Shown here piece by piece: positions 27,640-36,197 of a DNA stretch of 64,000 nt (the first letter of the stretch is position 1; the number at the start of each line of letters is the position of its first letter). Both the position numbers and the translations under genes were made by a program. The notes beneath the pieces are model-generated. The model was given only the letters and a program-made list of their open reading frames with translations. It had not been told where the DNA came from and did no database searches. Source of the stretch: Photobacterium chitinilyticum (GTDB lineage: Bacteria > Pseudomonadota > Gammaproteobacteria > Enterobacterales > Vibrionaceae); contig NZ_RJLM01000011.1 of NCBI RefSeq assembly GCF_004104355.1, positions 61,969-125,968 on the forward strand, in the 5' to 3' direction.

Positions 27640-30135
27640 ATGACGACTACGATTAATCCTCGCAACCAAGTTAGTGCAATTGCTGAAATGGCCCGCGGTA
27701 AATGGGGATATATTCACAATGCACTGGGGATCATCGTGGATGAAAAGGGCAGGCATTCCGCCTGCCCAGTCTGCGGCGGCAAAGATAGATTCCGGTTCGA
27801 TGACCTGGAAGGGCGAGGTACATCATTCTGCAATCAGTGTCCCGAGCAGAGTCGAGATGGTCTGGCTCTTGTCCGTGATTATTACGGCTGTGACATTAAA
27901 GAAGCAGCTCAAAAGGTGGCTGACACTTTGAACGTAACGAATGACGACCACATACCCAACACTCCTTTTCTGGGCAGCCAGAAAGAGAAGCTGGTTAATA
28001 ATTTTGCACCTGAGTTCGATCTTCTGCCCGATGCTGATTGCAATCACCCATATCTGATAAAAAAGCAGTTAGCTAACGAAGGCTTAAAACAAACTGGCGA
28101 TGCGTTAATTGTTCCGGCCTATAACGCTGATGGTGTTATGGCGGGCTTACAACGTCTGTTTGGCAACGGGGATAAGCCGTGGTTTAAAGGCTCCCAAAAG
28201 CGTGGGGCATTTCTCATGCTAGGTGATGGTGGTGACCTCGGGATCATCACCGAAGGCTGGGGTACGGGCCGTACTATTTACGAACAGACTGGCATGACAA
28301 CATATGTTGGATTTGATGCTGGCAACATAAAGAACATAGCCCCATTAGTTGCAGCCAAGCACGACTATGTGTTTGTTGCATCTGACAATGATAAGCCCGG
28401 ATTTAAGGCATTGAGCGAAGCACAGGCGGCAGCACCCCATAAGGCAGTTCTGAACCTTATTCCAATGGAAGAAGGTGATGTACCAGAGAGCGGCGGCACA
28501 GACTGGTCTGACATATACCTTTCTGGACAGCCAATTAAGGAAATCATCGAAGCCAACATTGAGGCTCAGATTTCAGCCTATCAACAAAAAAATGACTCCG
28601 TTGAAACCGAGATTGCTAGCCAAGATGGTGAGCCAGAATATCCAGACTTTGACGCAGCCATCAAAGCGTTAAAAGAAGATAATCGCAACGAAGATGCTTT
28701 TAATGCGGCAATTGGCTTTGTCCGTGAGGCAAATTTTATGAATGTAGGGTACATGCGTCACCAACTTAAAGATGTAACAAAGGTGGACATTGCCGAAATC
28801 AAAGCCGCAGTCAGAGAACTCAATACCGCAGAAGAGCCTATCCCTCTGACCCATGGTGAGATGGCTGACAAGTATATTGAGAGATTCGGTGATGTCCGCC
28901 CAATTGGCGAATATGGCCGCCTATGGTTGTACGGTGAACAAAAAGGTATCTGGGATGATACCGCGCTACCTCAAGTTGGTGTTGATGTTGCTAAGCTATT
29001 TAAAACAGAGGATCGCTGTAAGCGAGAACCTGACTATAAAGCTATAGCGTCACACAGCTACAACACGGTCGAGGAACCTGGCTTCTTTGCCAATGCCCCG
29101 AAAGGCATTTATACCCCATCCGGTTTTATCTGTGTTCAAAATGGGGCACTGGTGAAGCTACCACCATCACCGGAGCACCATGCTCGTTTCCGGTTAGAGA
29201 TTGAACCTGCCTTTGATCACGAGCCGGAATTATTGCTTGGTGTGCTGCGGGAAGCATTTGATACGACGGACGTGGATGGACAGATTCGCCAACTGCGAAT
29301 GCTAACGGGCTTGTCCCTGCTGGGCTTACAAGCTCAAATACAACGAGCGATCTTCTTATTCGGGGCTGGCGGCTCAGGAAAGTCACTATATTTAAAAATC
29401 TTGGAGGCACTGGTTCCCAGCGAGTACAGGGCAAGCGTCAGCCCACACGAGATGGACAACGACTACAAAGTTGCATCATTTGCCGGAAAGCTACTGAATC
29501 TTGTTCCTGAAATTGACAAAGACAAGCCGGTTCCGAGTGCTGCATTTAAAGCGATTACCGGTGGTGATACCAAATCAGCCCGCGAGCCATACGGGAAAGT
29601 ATTTACTTTTGTTCCCGATGCCGGGTGCTGGTTCAACGGAAACTTTTTCCTTACCACCAAAGACCATAGTGAAGGGTTCTGGCGACGCTGGGCCATCATT
29701 CACTTCGCGAACAGCAAGCCAGAGAATGAGCGAGATCCAACATTAGTTGACCGCATTATTGATGATGAGTTACCAGTAATATTAGGCTGGGCAATCATGG
29801 GGGTGAAAGATTATCTCGATAACGGTCTATATTTGTCAGCGACACATTATAAATGTCTCAATGAATGGCAGCGAGAGGGGGATAGCGTAGCTTGCTGGCT
29901 CAACGATGATGACAATGACATCGGAAACCGAGAGGCAAATAAAGCACATCAACCCTTAAAGGTCAGTCACGCTTATACGATTTATCATGATTGGTGTCGC
30001 CATAACAACAGAAAGCCGTACAGCAAGCAGCAATTCAAAGCATACATGGCTAACCATGGGCATGTAGCGAGCCTTAACAATGGGTATAGCTGCTATCCAT
30101 CTCTTTATGACGATCGACCTTCACTACGATTCTAG
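27640..30135 (+). CDS. P4-alpha-type primase-helicase
   Basis: 831 residues, near the P4 alpha length (777). An N-terminal zinc-binding primase domain has Cys42, Cys45, Cys64 and Cys67 (CPVCGG ... CNQC). A TOPRIM-like primase region follows (IITEGWGTGRTIYEQTG ... VASDNDKPGFKA, about 205-260). Then a linker, a D5_N-type region and an SF3 helicase domain with Walker A GAGGSGKS (575-582) and a Walker-B/sensor region. The C-terminal helical part is where P4 alpha binds its origin. It should drive autonomous replication of the excised element, with the origin likely in the 886-base gap downstream. Confidence 0.9.
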   Translation: MTTTINPRNQVSAIAEMARGKWGYIHNALGIIVDEKGRHSACPVCGGKDRFRFDDLEGRGTSFCNQCPEQSRDGLALVRDYYGCDIKEAAQKVADTLNVTNDDHIPNTPFLGSQKEKLVNNFAPEFDLLPDADCNHPYLIKKQLANEGLKQTGDALIVPAYNADGVMAGLQRLFGNGDKPWFKGSQKRGAFLMLGDGGDLGIITEGWGTGRTIYEQTGMTTYVGFDAGNIKNIAPLVAAKHDYVFVASDNDKPGFKALSEAQAAAPHKAVLNLIPMEEGDVPESGGTDWSDIYLSGQPIKEIIEANIEAQISAYQQKNDSVETEIASQDGEPEYPDFDAAIKALKEDNRNEDAFNAAIGFVREANFMNVGYMRHQLKDVTKVDIAEIKAAVRELNTAEEPIPLTHGEMADKYIERFGDVRPIGEYGRLWLYGEQKGIWDDTALPQVGVDVAKLFKTEDRCKREPDYKAIASHSYNTVEEPGFFANAPKGIYTPSGFICVQNGALVKLPPSPEHHARFRLEIEPAFDHEPELLLGVLREAFDTTDVDGQIRQLRMLTGLSLLGLQAQIQRAIFLFGAGGSGKSLYLKILEALVPSEYRASVSPHEMDNDYKVASFAGKLLNLVPEIDKDKPVPSAAFKAITGGDTKSAREPYGKVFTFVPDAGCWFNGNFFLTTKDHSEGFWRRWAIIHFANSKPENERDPTLVDRIIDDELPVILGWAIMGVKDYLDNGLYLSATHYKCLNEWQREGDSVACWLNDDDNDIGNREANKAHQPLKVSHAYTIYHDWCRHNNRKPYSKQQFKAYMANHGHVASLNNGYSCYPSLYDDRPSLRF

Positions 30136-31021
30136 CGAAATATAACCGGGGGAACATAGAGGCCTTTGCTGCCACCTTTCCCCCTAACCTCCATCACCAC
30201 ACTATAAGAAACTATCTGCCTCATTGTATCGCGATGATTGCATTATTAAAGGGCAACCCGGCACTCTAACCAGTCTAGGTGGGAAAAGTGGACTTTTCTC
30301 TTATTAATAACTTTCTACGATCACACACATGCTCAACTTTAAACCAATAGCAACGGACGAGTGTTTGTACTATAGGGAAAAGGTGCCAGCTGAAAACCCA
30401 CTTTTTCCACTAAACACCACGGATCCTTATCTGGCTGGCCTGAAGAGAACACTGCAACATGGTTGAGCCAGGGGTCAGGTTAAGCTTCAATTTACCGAAC
30501 TGCCTCAAACTAACTGCACCTCATAGCCCATAGGCAGGAGGGGGGGGCTGGACCACGGCAAAATACCCCCTCCCCCCTTCACATATGTCCATCCGAAATG
30601 TAACCGATTTTCAAAGTCCGAAACTTTGATAAGTAACGCTTAATATTATGAATTCGTTGATAGATGATCCCCATCCCCCAAAGATCCCACCTCGTCTACA
30701 AAGCCCACATAATTAACTTGTTCTACATATAGCACCTTGATTCACATAACGTTGAGCTAAGCCAACAAAATCTATACATATTCTGATAAGATTGTCCGCA
30801 TTTGTATACACTCGTGGACTCTGTGTGTCCAAGGGCGGTAGCGTGTCAAAATCTAGTAACTGGACTAATTTTGCCATAACAAGGCCATCAAGGTGATGCG
30901 TTACACTCGGAGGTTTTGGTATAGAGTTCGGTGGATTTTGCTGGTTAGGAGGGGCACACAATATGGCTGGCGTTAGCTGCCATAAGTAGCATCAAGTATA
31001 AATTGTTAATATGGAAAAATA
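30136..31021. other. Non-coding region downstream of primase; candidate replication origin
   Basis: 886 bases without a credible gene. It contains GTGGGAAAAGTGGAC (30279-30293) and, inverted, CCCACTTTTTCCAC (30397-30410); a G-run GGAGGGGGGGG (30537-30547) that can pair with CCCCCTCC (30566-30573); a perfect 7-base inverted repeat TCAAAGT/ACTTTGA (30611-30629); and the first cargo-flanking repeat (30887-30915). An 82-codon minus-strand frame (30713-30961) opens only with TTG and is not called. By analogy with P4, an origin recognised by the primase is a reasonable guess. Confidence 0.45.
30887..30915 (+). repeat. Cargo-flanking direct repeat, left copy
   Basis: 29 bases beginning ATCAAGGTGA and ending CTCGGAGGTT. 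The copy at 34199-34227 matches at 26 of 29 positions in the same orientation. The pair brackets the TIR-like gene and the PARIS-like pair. Confidence 0.85.
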
Positions 31022-31873
31022 ATGAGAAAACCAAGAGTCTTCATTGGTTCTTCAGTAGAGAGTCTTCCAATCTCGGATGCTATAGCTGAAAACCTCGAAT
31101 TTGATGCAGAAGTAACAATATGGCGTAACGGTACATTTAAACTATCAAGTAATGCACTCGACGATTTAATCGAAAAAACTAAAGCTATCGACTTCGCCAT
31201 TTTTATATTCTCCCCTGATGATCTTGCTGTTATGAGGGCTCGTGAAAAATACGTTGTACGTGACAATGTAGTATTTGAGCTAGGGCTTTTTATTGGTGCA
31301 ATTGGTAAGAGTCGTTGTTTTATAGTAAAGCCAAGAAATGTAGAATTACACTTCCCAAGTGATTTGCTTGGTATAACCCCAACAGATTTTGACGCTAATC
31401 GTAGTGATAACGACTTGGCTTCATCGCTTAATTATGCCGCAACAAATATCAAAAGGTCATTCAATCAACAGGGCTTGATGTCAAATGCAGCTGATACGGA
31501 AAAGCCAAGGATTGATGTCAACGCTCAGTTAGCCGACCTGTTAGACATAGACATCATTGTTATGTCTGCGTTGTTAGAGTCTACAAATACAGACGTGGAT
31601 GGTTGTTCCAGCTGGGATCTTTATAATAGGTTGAACCAGTTCGACTTATCTTCAGCCCAGATCAATTTGGCAATTATCAAATTAGTTCGTGCAGGAATGA
31701 TAGAAAAGTTAAACTCGTCCGATTTTAACGGCAATGAGTACTTTAGTTTTTCTTTAACGGAATATGGTATTGATGTATGCCTGACGAATCAACAAAAAAT
31801 TGAAACACTGTACAAGCCTAAGCAGCGACAAGCAGATTGGTTCATTCCACAACAACCGCCAATTGGTAGCTAA
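31022..31873 (+). CDS. TIR-like domain protein (PF10137 type) with C-terminal winged-helix-like region
   Basis: 283 residues. Residues 4-130 match the TIR-like fold of CAP12/Pycsar effectors: RVFIGSSVESLPISDAI, a VTIWRNGTFK strand, DFAIFIFSPDD, and RDNVVFELGLFIGAIGKSRCF with a candidate catalytic Glu at 87. Such domains usually cleave NAD+ when activated. Residues about 165-255 (SSWDLYNRLNQFDLSSAQINLAIIKLVRAGMIEKL ... YFSFSLTEYGIDVCL) look like a winged helix, not a cyclic-nucleotide sensor. No cyclase gene is nearby. Much more AT-rich than the backbone. It lies 123 bases upstream of the AAA ATPase gene on the same strand. Role as an anti-phage effector is inferred. Confidence 0.75.
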   Translation: MRKPRVFIGSSVESLPISDAIAENLEFDAEVTIWRNGTFKLSSNALDDLIEKTKAIDFAIFIFSPDDLAVMRAREKYVVRDNVVFELGLFIGAIGKSRCFIVKPRNVELHFPSDLLGITPTDFDANRSDNDLASSLNYAATNIKRSFNQQGLMSNAADTEKPRIDVNAQLADLLDIDIIVMSALLESTNTDVDGCSSWDLYNRLNQFDLSSAQINLAIIKLVRAGMIEKLNSSDFNGNEYFSFSLTEYGIDVCLTNQQKIETLYKPKQRQADWFIPQQPPIGS

Positions 31874-31996
31874 GAAACTGTTAAAGAGTTATTCTCAGTG
31901 CGTAGCATTTGGTTTATTGCTTAAGGTGCAATACGGTGGCTTAGTCATTGTGTTGCTCACAACTTAGCATGGTATTATAACTATTTAGAGATAATT

Positions 31997-33316
31997 ATGA
32001 TAATTAAAAGGTTTACTGCTAAAAAAGTTCATGGGTATTTAAATTTCGATATTTTCTTCAAAGAGGACATTAATTTTTTAGTTGGACATAACGGATGTGG
32101 TAAAACAACAGCTCTAAAATTAATCATGGCATTATTAACTCCTGATATTAAGGAGCTAGCTAGAATTCCATTTGAATCCTGCTCCATTGATTTTATTGTG
32201 GCAAAAACAAACAAACTTGCATCCATTAGAGTAAATAAAGATGACTTTAAATTATATTTAATGAGCTCTTTATCTCCCGAAAGGTTTGAGTATGGGATAG
32301 AATCAATAATAAATGATGATTTTGATAGTAGCGAGATGATCTCTAGCATTGCTAAATTAGCAAATCCTATACTGATATCACTTGATAGAAAATTTTCGAA
32401 CAGTGAGAACAACTATAAAATTAGATTTAAGCATCAAATATGGCCTGATGACCCTTATCTTATTCATGATGATGAAGTTATCGACCCCTTATCAGATGTT
32501 AAATCACTTATAAAAAATGAGATTAGGTCCATTGACCGTAAGAACATAGTTGAAGATGAAAGGCTTAAAGATAAGATTCTAATTGACGCCTTTAATGTTA
32601 TTGAAGTTTCAAACGGATTTAGTTTTGACAATGACTTTAAATTATCTGATTTGGAAGTCAAGCGAAGTGTAATAACTAATGCTTTAGAGTCACTTAGTTT
32701 AAGAAATAAAAATTTAATTAATGTTCAAGAAGCCACTGATAAGTATTTCTATGAACTAAAGAAAAATGTAAATGAATTAAAGCGCTTTGAAAATGATAAA
32801 AACAAAATGTCTAAGATGCGATATATTGAGGCTATGACATTTATGTTTGCCAATAAACCTCAGATAACTAGAATTGATAACTTGGTTAAATTCATTCGTT
32901 CATCGCAATTAAATAAAACCAAGGCATATGAAAAGGTTGATTTATTTGAAAGCATTGTGAATTCTTTTTTCTCACAAACAGGAAAGAAGATATCAATAAA
33001 AACTGGCAATCTAAAAATAAATGTGAATGGAACAGACATCGAGGTTAATTCACTTTCTTCTGGTGAAACACAAATTATAACGTTATTTGCACATATAATA
33101 TTTAACCGAAGATTACTAAGTAAAGCTTCATTCATGATTGATGAGCCTGAATTATCTTTACACTTAGCATGGCAGGAGATGTTTGTTGACTCTCTAAAAA
33201 AGGCAAACGCAAACTTACAAGTTATTCTTGCAACACATTCACCCGCTATCATCAATGGCTTTGATGATAAGTGTGTGTTTGTAAATGGTGAAAATAATAT
33301 GGAAGGTTCATTTTGA
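31997..33316 (+). CDS. AAA-family ATPase, PARIS AriA-like
   Basis: 439 residues. SMC/ABC-like AAA_15/AAA_21 ATPase: Walker A GHNGCGKT (30-37), signature motif SLSSGET (352-358), Walker B MIDEPE (380-385), and the switch His in LATHSP. Long helical insertion with many Lys and Asn between. It ends in a 4-base overlap (TTGA) with a DUF4435 gene. An ATPase of this kind coupled to DUF4435 is the PARIS anti-phage system, in which AriA senses phage anti-restriction proteins and releases the AriB nuclease. Family assignment is by motif and gene pairing; a search is needed to separate it from other OLD-like systems. Strongly AT-rich. Confidence 0.75.
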   Translation: MIIKRFTAKKVHGYLNFDIFFKEDINFLVGHNGCGKTTALKLIMALLTPDIKELARIPFESCSIDFIVAKTNKLASIRVNKDDFKLYLMSSLSPERFEYGIESIINDDFDSSEMISSIAKLANPILISLDRKFSNSENNYKIRFKHQIWPDDPYLIHDDEVIDPLSDVKSLIKNEIRSIDRKNIVEDERLKDKILIDAFNVIEVSNGFSFDNDFKLSDLEVKRSVITNALESLSLRNKNLINVQEATDKYFYELKKNVNELKRFENDKNKMSKMRYIEAMTFMFANKPQITRIDNLVKFIRSSQLNKTKAYEKVDLFESIVNSFFSQTGKKISIKTGNLKINVNGTDIEVNSLSSGETQIITLFAHIIFNRRLLSKASFMIDEPELSLHLAWQEMFVDSLKKANANLQVILATHSPAIINGFDDKCVFVNGENNMEGSF

Positions 33317-34185
33317 TTCCAAGCTATAATGTTAAGTACAGGTCAAGTATTGGTGTTTTATATCGACCATTGCAAGATGTAGAAATATATGTTGAAGATG
33401 AAGATAGTTCAGTTTTTTATAATGAATTATTTGGAAGACTTTTAGATGGTAAAGTTAGAATTAAAAAAGTTATTCCTTTAGGTTGCAGATTAGAGGTGAT
33501 AAAAGGGGCGAAAGAACAGAATAAATCCTTCCCTAAAGTATTCATCATTGATGGTGATTTATATTGGGTTTCAGGTAAGTTTAAAGTCGAAGATTCTCGT
33601 CTTTATCAGTATCCATTTTATTGCATTGAAAATGCACTTTTTTGCAAAGATGCTGCAATAGCTTTAATACAAGAAACATTAGGTTGCAAAACCGTCGAGT
33701 ACATTGAAGATAAGTTATCATGGGATGAATGGGTTGATTCAATTGAAGCAAGCTTAATAAAATTATTTGTTGTTTTTGCCACTGCATTTAAGTTGAAACC
33801 AACTATAAAAACGACAAGTAGAGGTTTTAATTCCATAATCACAAGGGTAAAAAAGTCACCACCAATATTTGATATTGATAAAATTGGAAAAATCATTAAT
33901 GATATACTTATAGAACTCAACAATGACTTTGGTGAAGAAGTTGTAACTGAAACGAGAGATAATATTAATGAATGGGTTCATGAAAACGAACACTTTATAA
34001 ATATAGTCTCAGGAAAGGATTTCTTGTTGCCATTATTGTCATTTAAAATAAAGGAAATTTGTGGTCTTGATCTTAGTATTGACTCTAGAAATTTCAGACT
34101 CGCAAGATCATGTAATTTAGATTCCTTAAATGATTTGAAACAATTCATTATAACTACGGTTTCTGAATTTAAACAGATCGCATAA
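33313..34185 (+). CDS. DUF4435 TOPRIM-like nuclease, PARIS AriB-like
   Basis: 290 residues beginning at a TTG that overlaps the ATPase stop codon. The DUF4435 pattern is visible: VEIYVEDEDSSVFY (Glu28, the expected metal-binding Glu), VFIIDGDLYW (Asp80, Asp82), and YCIENALF (105-107). In PARIS, AriB is a TOPRIM nuclease freed by AriA that cuts host tRNA and stops growth. The metal-binding residues appear intact, so the gene is probably active. The TTG start and overlap suggest a controlled low ratio to the ATPase. Confidence 0.75.
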   Translation: MIPSYNVKYRSSIGVLYRPLQDVEIYVEDEDSSVFYNELFGRLLDGKVRIKKVIPLGCRLEVIKGAKEQNKSFPKVFIIDGDLYWVSGKFKVEDSRLYQYPFYCIENALFCKDAAIALIQETLGCKTVEYIEDKLSWDEWVDSIEASLIKLFVVFATAFKLKPTIKTTSRGFNSIITRVKKSPPIFDIDKIGKIINDILIELNNDFGEEVVTETRDNINEWVHENEHFINIVSGKDFLLPLLSFKIKEICGLDLSIDSRNFRLARSCNLDSLNDLKQFIITTVSEFKQIA

Positions 34186-34198
34186 TAGTTATAAAGCA

Positions 34199-34227
34199 AT
34201 CAAGGTGACGCATTACACTCGGCGGTT
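34199..34227 (+). repeat. Cargo-flanking direct repeat, right copy
   Basis: Same 29-base sequence as 30887-30915 with three substitutions, 14 bases after the DUF4435 stop codon. The distance between the copies is 3312 bases. Confidence 0.85.
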
Positions 34228-34451
34228 ATTACTGAAAATAGCATCGGTATGGTACTCACCTCACCGTTGCTATGGGATTTCATGCCGCTTTCAGCATACG
34301 CTACTCCCTCCAGAAAACCTAAAAACCAGATTTATAGGGCACCTATCTCCTAAGACTTCGGGTCACACGCGCGCGCGATATACATTAGTAGATCCTAATT
34401 TAACTTACCCAATGATATAATTTAGCTATCACTAATATAAAGAGTTCAACC
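34228..34451. promoter_or_regulatory. Non-coding stretch with extended -10 promoter before the terminase-like gene
   Basis: No gene seen. TGATATAAT at 34413-34421 is an extended -10 motif about 30 bases before the next start codon. An alternating CACACGCGCGCGCG run lies at 34364-34377. Composition changes here from the AT-rich cargo back to that of the element backbone. Confidence 0.45.
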
Positions 34452-34925
34452 ATGGTCGCACCGAAGGGAAACACTTATAACAACAAGTACAAACCTGAAT
34501 ACGTAGAGCAGGTTTATAAGCTGTGCCTACTCAATGCCATCGACCGAGAGTTAGCTGACTTCTTTGAAGTAAGCGTTGATACCATCCGTAACTGGTCTAT
34601 CCGGCACCCTGAATTCGATGCAGCGAAACGTGCGGGCAAGATGAAAGCGGACGCAGAAGTAGCGTCTAAGTTATTTAGCCGAGCTATAGGTTGTTCGGTC
34701 AAGAAACAGCGCGTGTTAAACAACGGCTCAGTTGTTGACTACTTCGAGGAGCTGCCGCCGGATACCCGTGCTATTGAGTATTGGCTGCAGTGCCGAAACC
34801 ATGATAAATGGAACTCAAAGCAGCAGGTAGAGCTTTCTGGTAATCAAGAGAACCCGTTAGCCTTTCTTCTTTCTGAAGTGGCAACAGAGGCAGAAAATTC
34901 GAGTTCTCTTCCATCAAAGGGATAA
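34452..34925 (+). CDS. Small terminase subunit-like helix-turn-helix protein
   Basis: 157 residues. N-terminal helix-turn-helix (VYKLCLLNAIDRELADFFEVSVDTIRNWSIRHPEF, about 22-56), helices with an acidic/basic pattern (AAKRAGKMKADAEVASKLFSRAIG), a short beta region (VKKQRVLNNGSVVDYFEELPPD) and the closing TRAIEYWLQCRNHDKWNSKQ, the layout of phage small-terminase (phBC6A51-type) proteins. PICIs use such proteins to redirect the helper phage's packaging; the same use here is inferred. No large terminase is present. It lies between the cargo and the convergent integrase. Confidence 0.65.
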   Translation: MVAPKGNTYNNKYKPEYVEQVYKLCLLNAIDRELADFFEVSVDTIRNWSIRHPEFDAAKRAGKMKADAEVASKLFSRAIGCSVKKQRVLNNGSVVDYFEELPPDTRAIEYWLQCRNHDKWNSKQQVELSGNQENPLAFLLSEVATEAENSSSLPSKG

Positions 34926-34947
34926 TCATAACTGTCAGGAATTTCTT

Positions 34948-36174
34948 TTACCCCTTCACTTTTTCAAATAGCACCACCTTTTCAGACGGCGTTGCCAACA
35001 AAGTCAAACGTTCCAACCATATATTCAGAGCATTTTCTTTTTCCGGCAAATACTGACTATGGTTATAAACTGCCATCACCCCGCCGAGGGAATGCCCCAA
35101 CAGGTGTTCCACCACATGCGGCATTACACCTAAGTCATTCAGCTTAGTTGCTAAGGTGCGACGCAAATCATGCAGCGTCCAAGCTTCATCATGCTTTAGG
35201 CGCTTCCAAATCATACGCCCAAACTGGCTGACTGCTTCAGGTGCCTTCAATTCACCCAAGATATAATCCTCATGGCCAGCCTGCTGTTTTAAGGCTAACA
35301 ACCAAGAGCACAGAGACTCCGGGATTGGTCGGACAATCTTTTCAGAGGTTTTACTGTTTGCCTTTGGCACCGTCCAGTGCCTCGCCTCTAAATCCCATTC
35401 CTTCCACGTGGAAAGACGTACTTCCTGAGTGCGAGCACCAAAGATGAGCAGTAGCTTTAACAGGTTGCGATAATAAGGAAGCAGTCTGCTATTGTCAGAA
35501 AGCAACCATACATCTGCCAGCTCTTTGTCCTTTAACACGCGATCTTTCTTGCACTGCTTCTTGCCGACATCACTGATAGACAAATCATCAAGTACACGGC
35601 TGGCAGCATAACGACGTACCCGACAGAATCGGAGTGCCTGCTTGGCATTCTGCAAGACGTAACCAGCAGCAACGGGAGCCGGACGTTGCTTTCCCTGAAT
35701 ACCTTTACGAATCCGATCAAAACATTCGATCCAGTGTCGGGTTTCAGTCTGGATTAATGGCAAATTGCCGATGTATGAGTAAATATGTCGTTCAAACTGA
35801 GCACGATGCTTGGCAGCATTAGCCCTGTTCTCTTCAGCATACTCCACCAGCCAATATTCAAGGGCATCTTTGACAGTAACAGGCTTTAAGGTCTGTTCTC
35901 GTTCAAGAGCACGCATTAGCTTTGGATCATACCCTTCAGCCAACCATTCACGGCACTGCCTGGCAAGTTCCCTGACTTTAATCAACGGTAAGTCGGGATA
36001 GTCGCCCAGATCAAGACGCTTGTTTTTGCCCTCGATTTTATAGCGGAACTGCCAGCGAACCTTCCCTAAAGGGGATACTCTCGCCCCCAGCCCCCCGCCA
36101 TCACTTAAGACGGTCGCTTTTGCTTGCTGCTTGTTAAGTACCGCTTTGAGGTGCTTATCGAACAAATTACCCAT
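34948..36174 (-). CDS. int: Tyrosine integrase of the satellite
   Basis: 408 residues. N-terminal arm-binding domain (DUF4102-like, GGLGARVSPLGKVRWQFRYKIEGK), core-binding domain (about 98-190) and catalytic domain with Arg248 (GARTQEVRLSTW), His335 and Arg338 (HDLRRT), His361 (LLGHSL) and Tyr370 (AVYNHSQY). All catalytic residues are present. AAGGAAGA precedes the ATG. It lies 190 bases inside attR and reads inward; on the excised circle it would diverge from the alpA side. It should catalyse integration into the fis 3' end. Confidence 0.95.
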   Translation of the reverse strand: MGNLFDKHLKAVLNKQQAKATVLSDGGGLGARVSPLGKVRWQFRYKIEGKNKRLDLGDYPDLPLIKVRELARQCREWLAEGYDPKLMRALEREQTLKPVTVKDALEYWLVEYAEENRANAAKHRAQFERHIYSYIGNLPLIQTETRHWIECFDRIRKGIQGKQRPAPVAAGYVLQNAKQALRFCRVRRYAASRVLDDLSISDVGKKQCKKDRVLKDKELADVWLLSDNSRLLPYYRNLLKLLLIFGARTQEVRLSTWKEWDLEARHWTVPKANSKTSEKIVRPIPESLCSWLLALKQQAGHEDYILGELKAPEAVSQFGRMIWKRLKHDEAWTLHDLRRTLATKLNDLGVMPHVVEHLLGHSLGGVMAVYNHSQYLPEKENALNIWLERLTLLATPSEKVVLFEKVKG

Positions 36175-36197
36175 AACTGACTCTTCCTTGGCTTTCG

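Noticed and set aside
30537-30577. G-run/C-run stem as a terminator
   Set aside because: There is no T-run after either arm; kept only as part of the non-coding region.
30713-30961. 82-codon minus-strand frame overlapping the left cargo repeat
   Set aside because: It opens only with TTG, has no clear ribosome-binding site and shares sequence with the non-coding repeat at 34199, so I do not call it a gene; a degraded gene fragment is possible.
30900-31000. Integron attC-like bases (GCGTTA) near the left cargo repeat
   Set aside because: No paired R-type core sites or imperfect palindrome of attC length could be found, and the cargo has no integron integrase.
34364-34377. Alternating CG run as a Z-DNA element
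   Set aside because: Only 14 bases, and no supporting context beyond composition.
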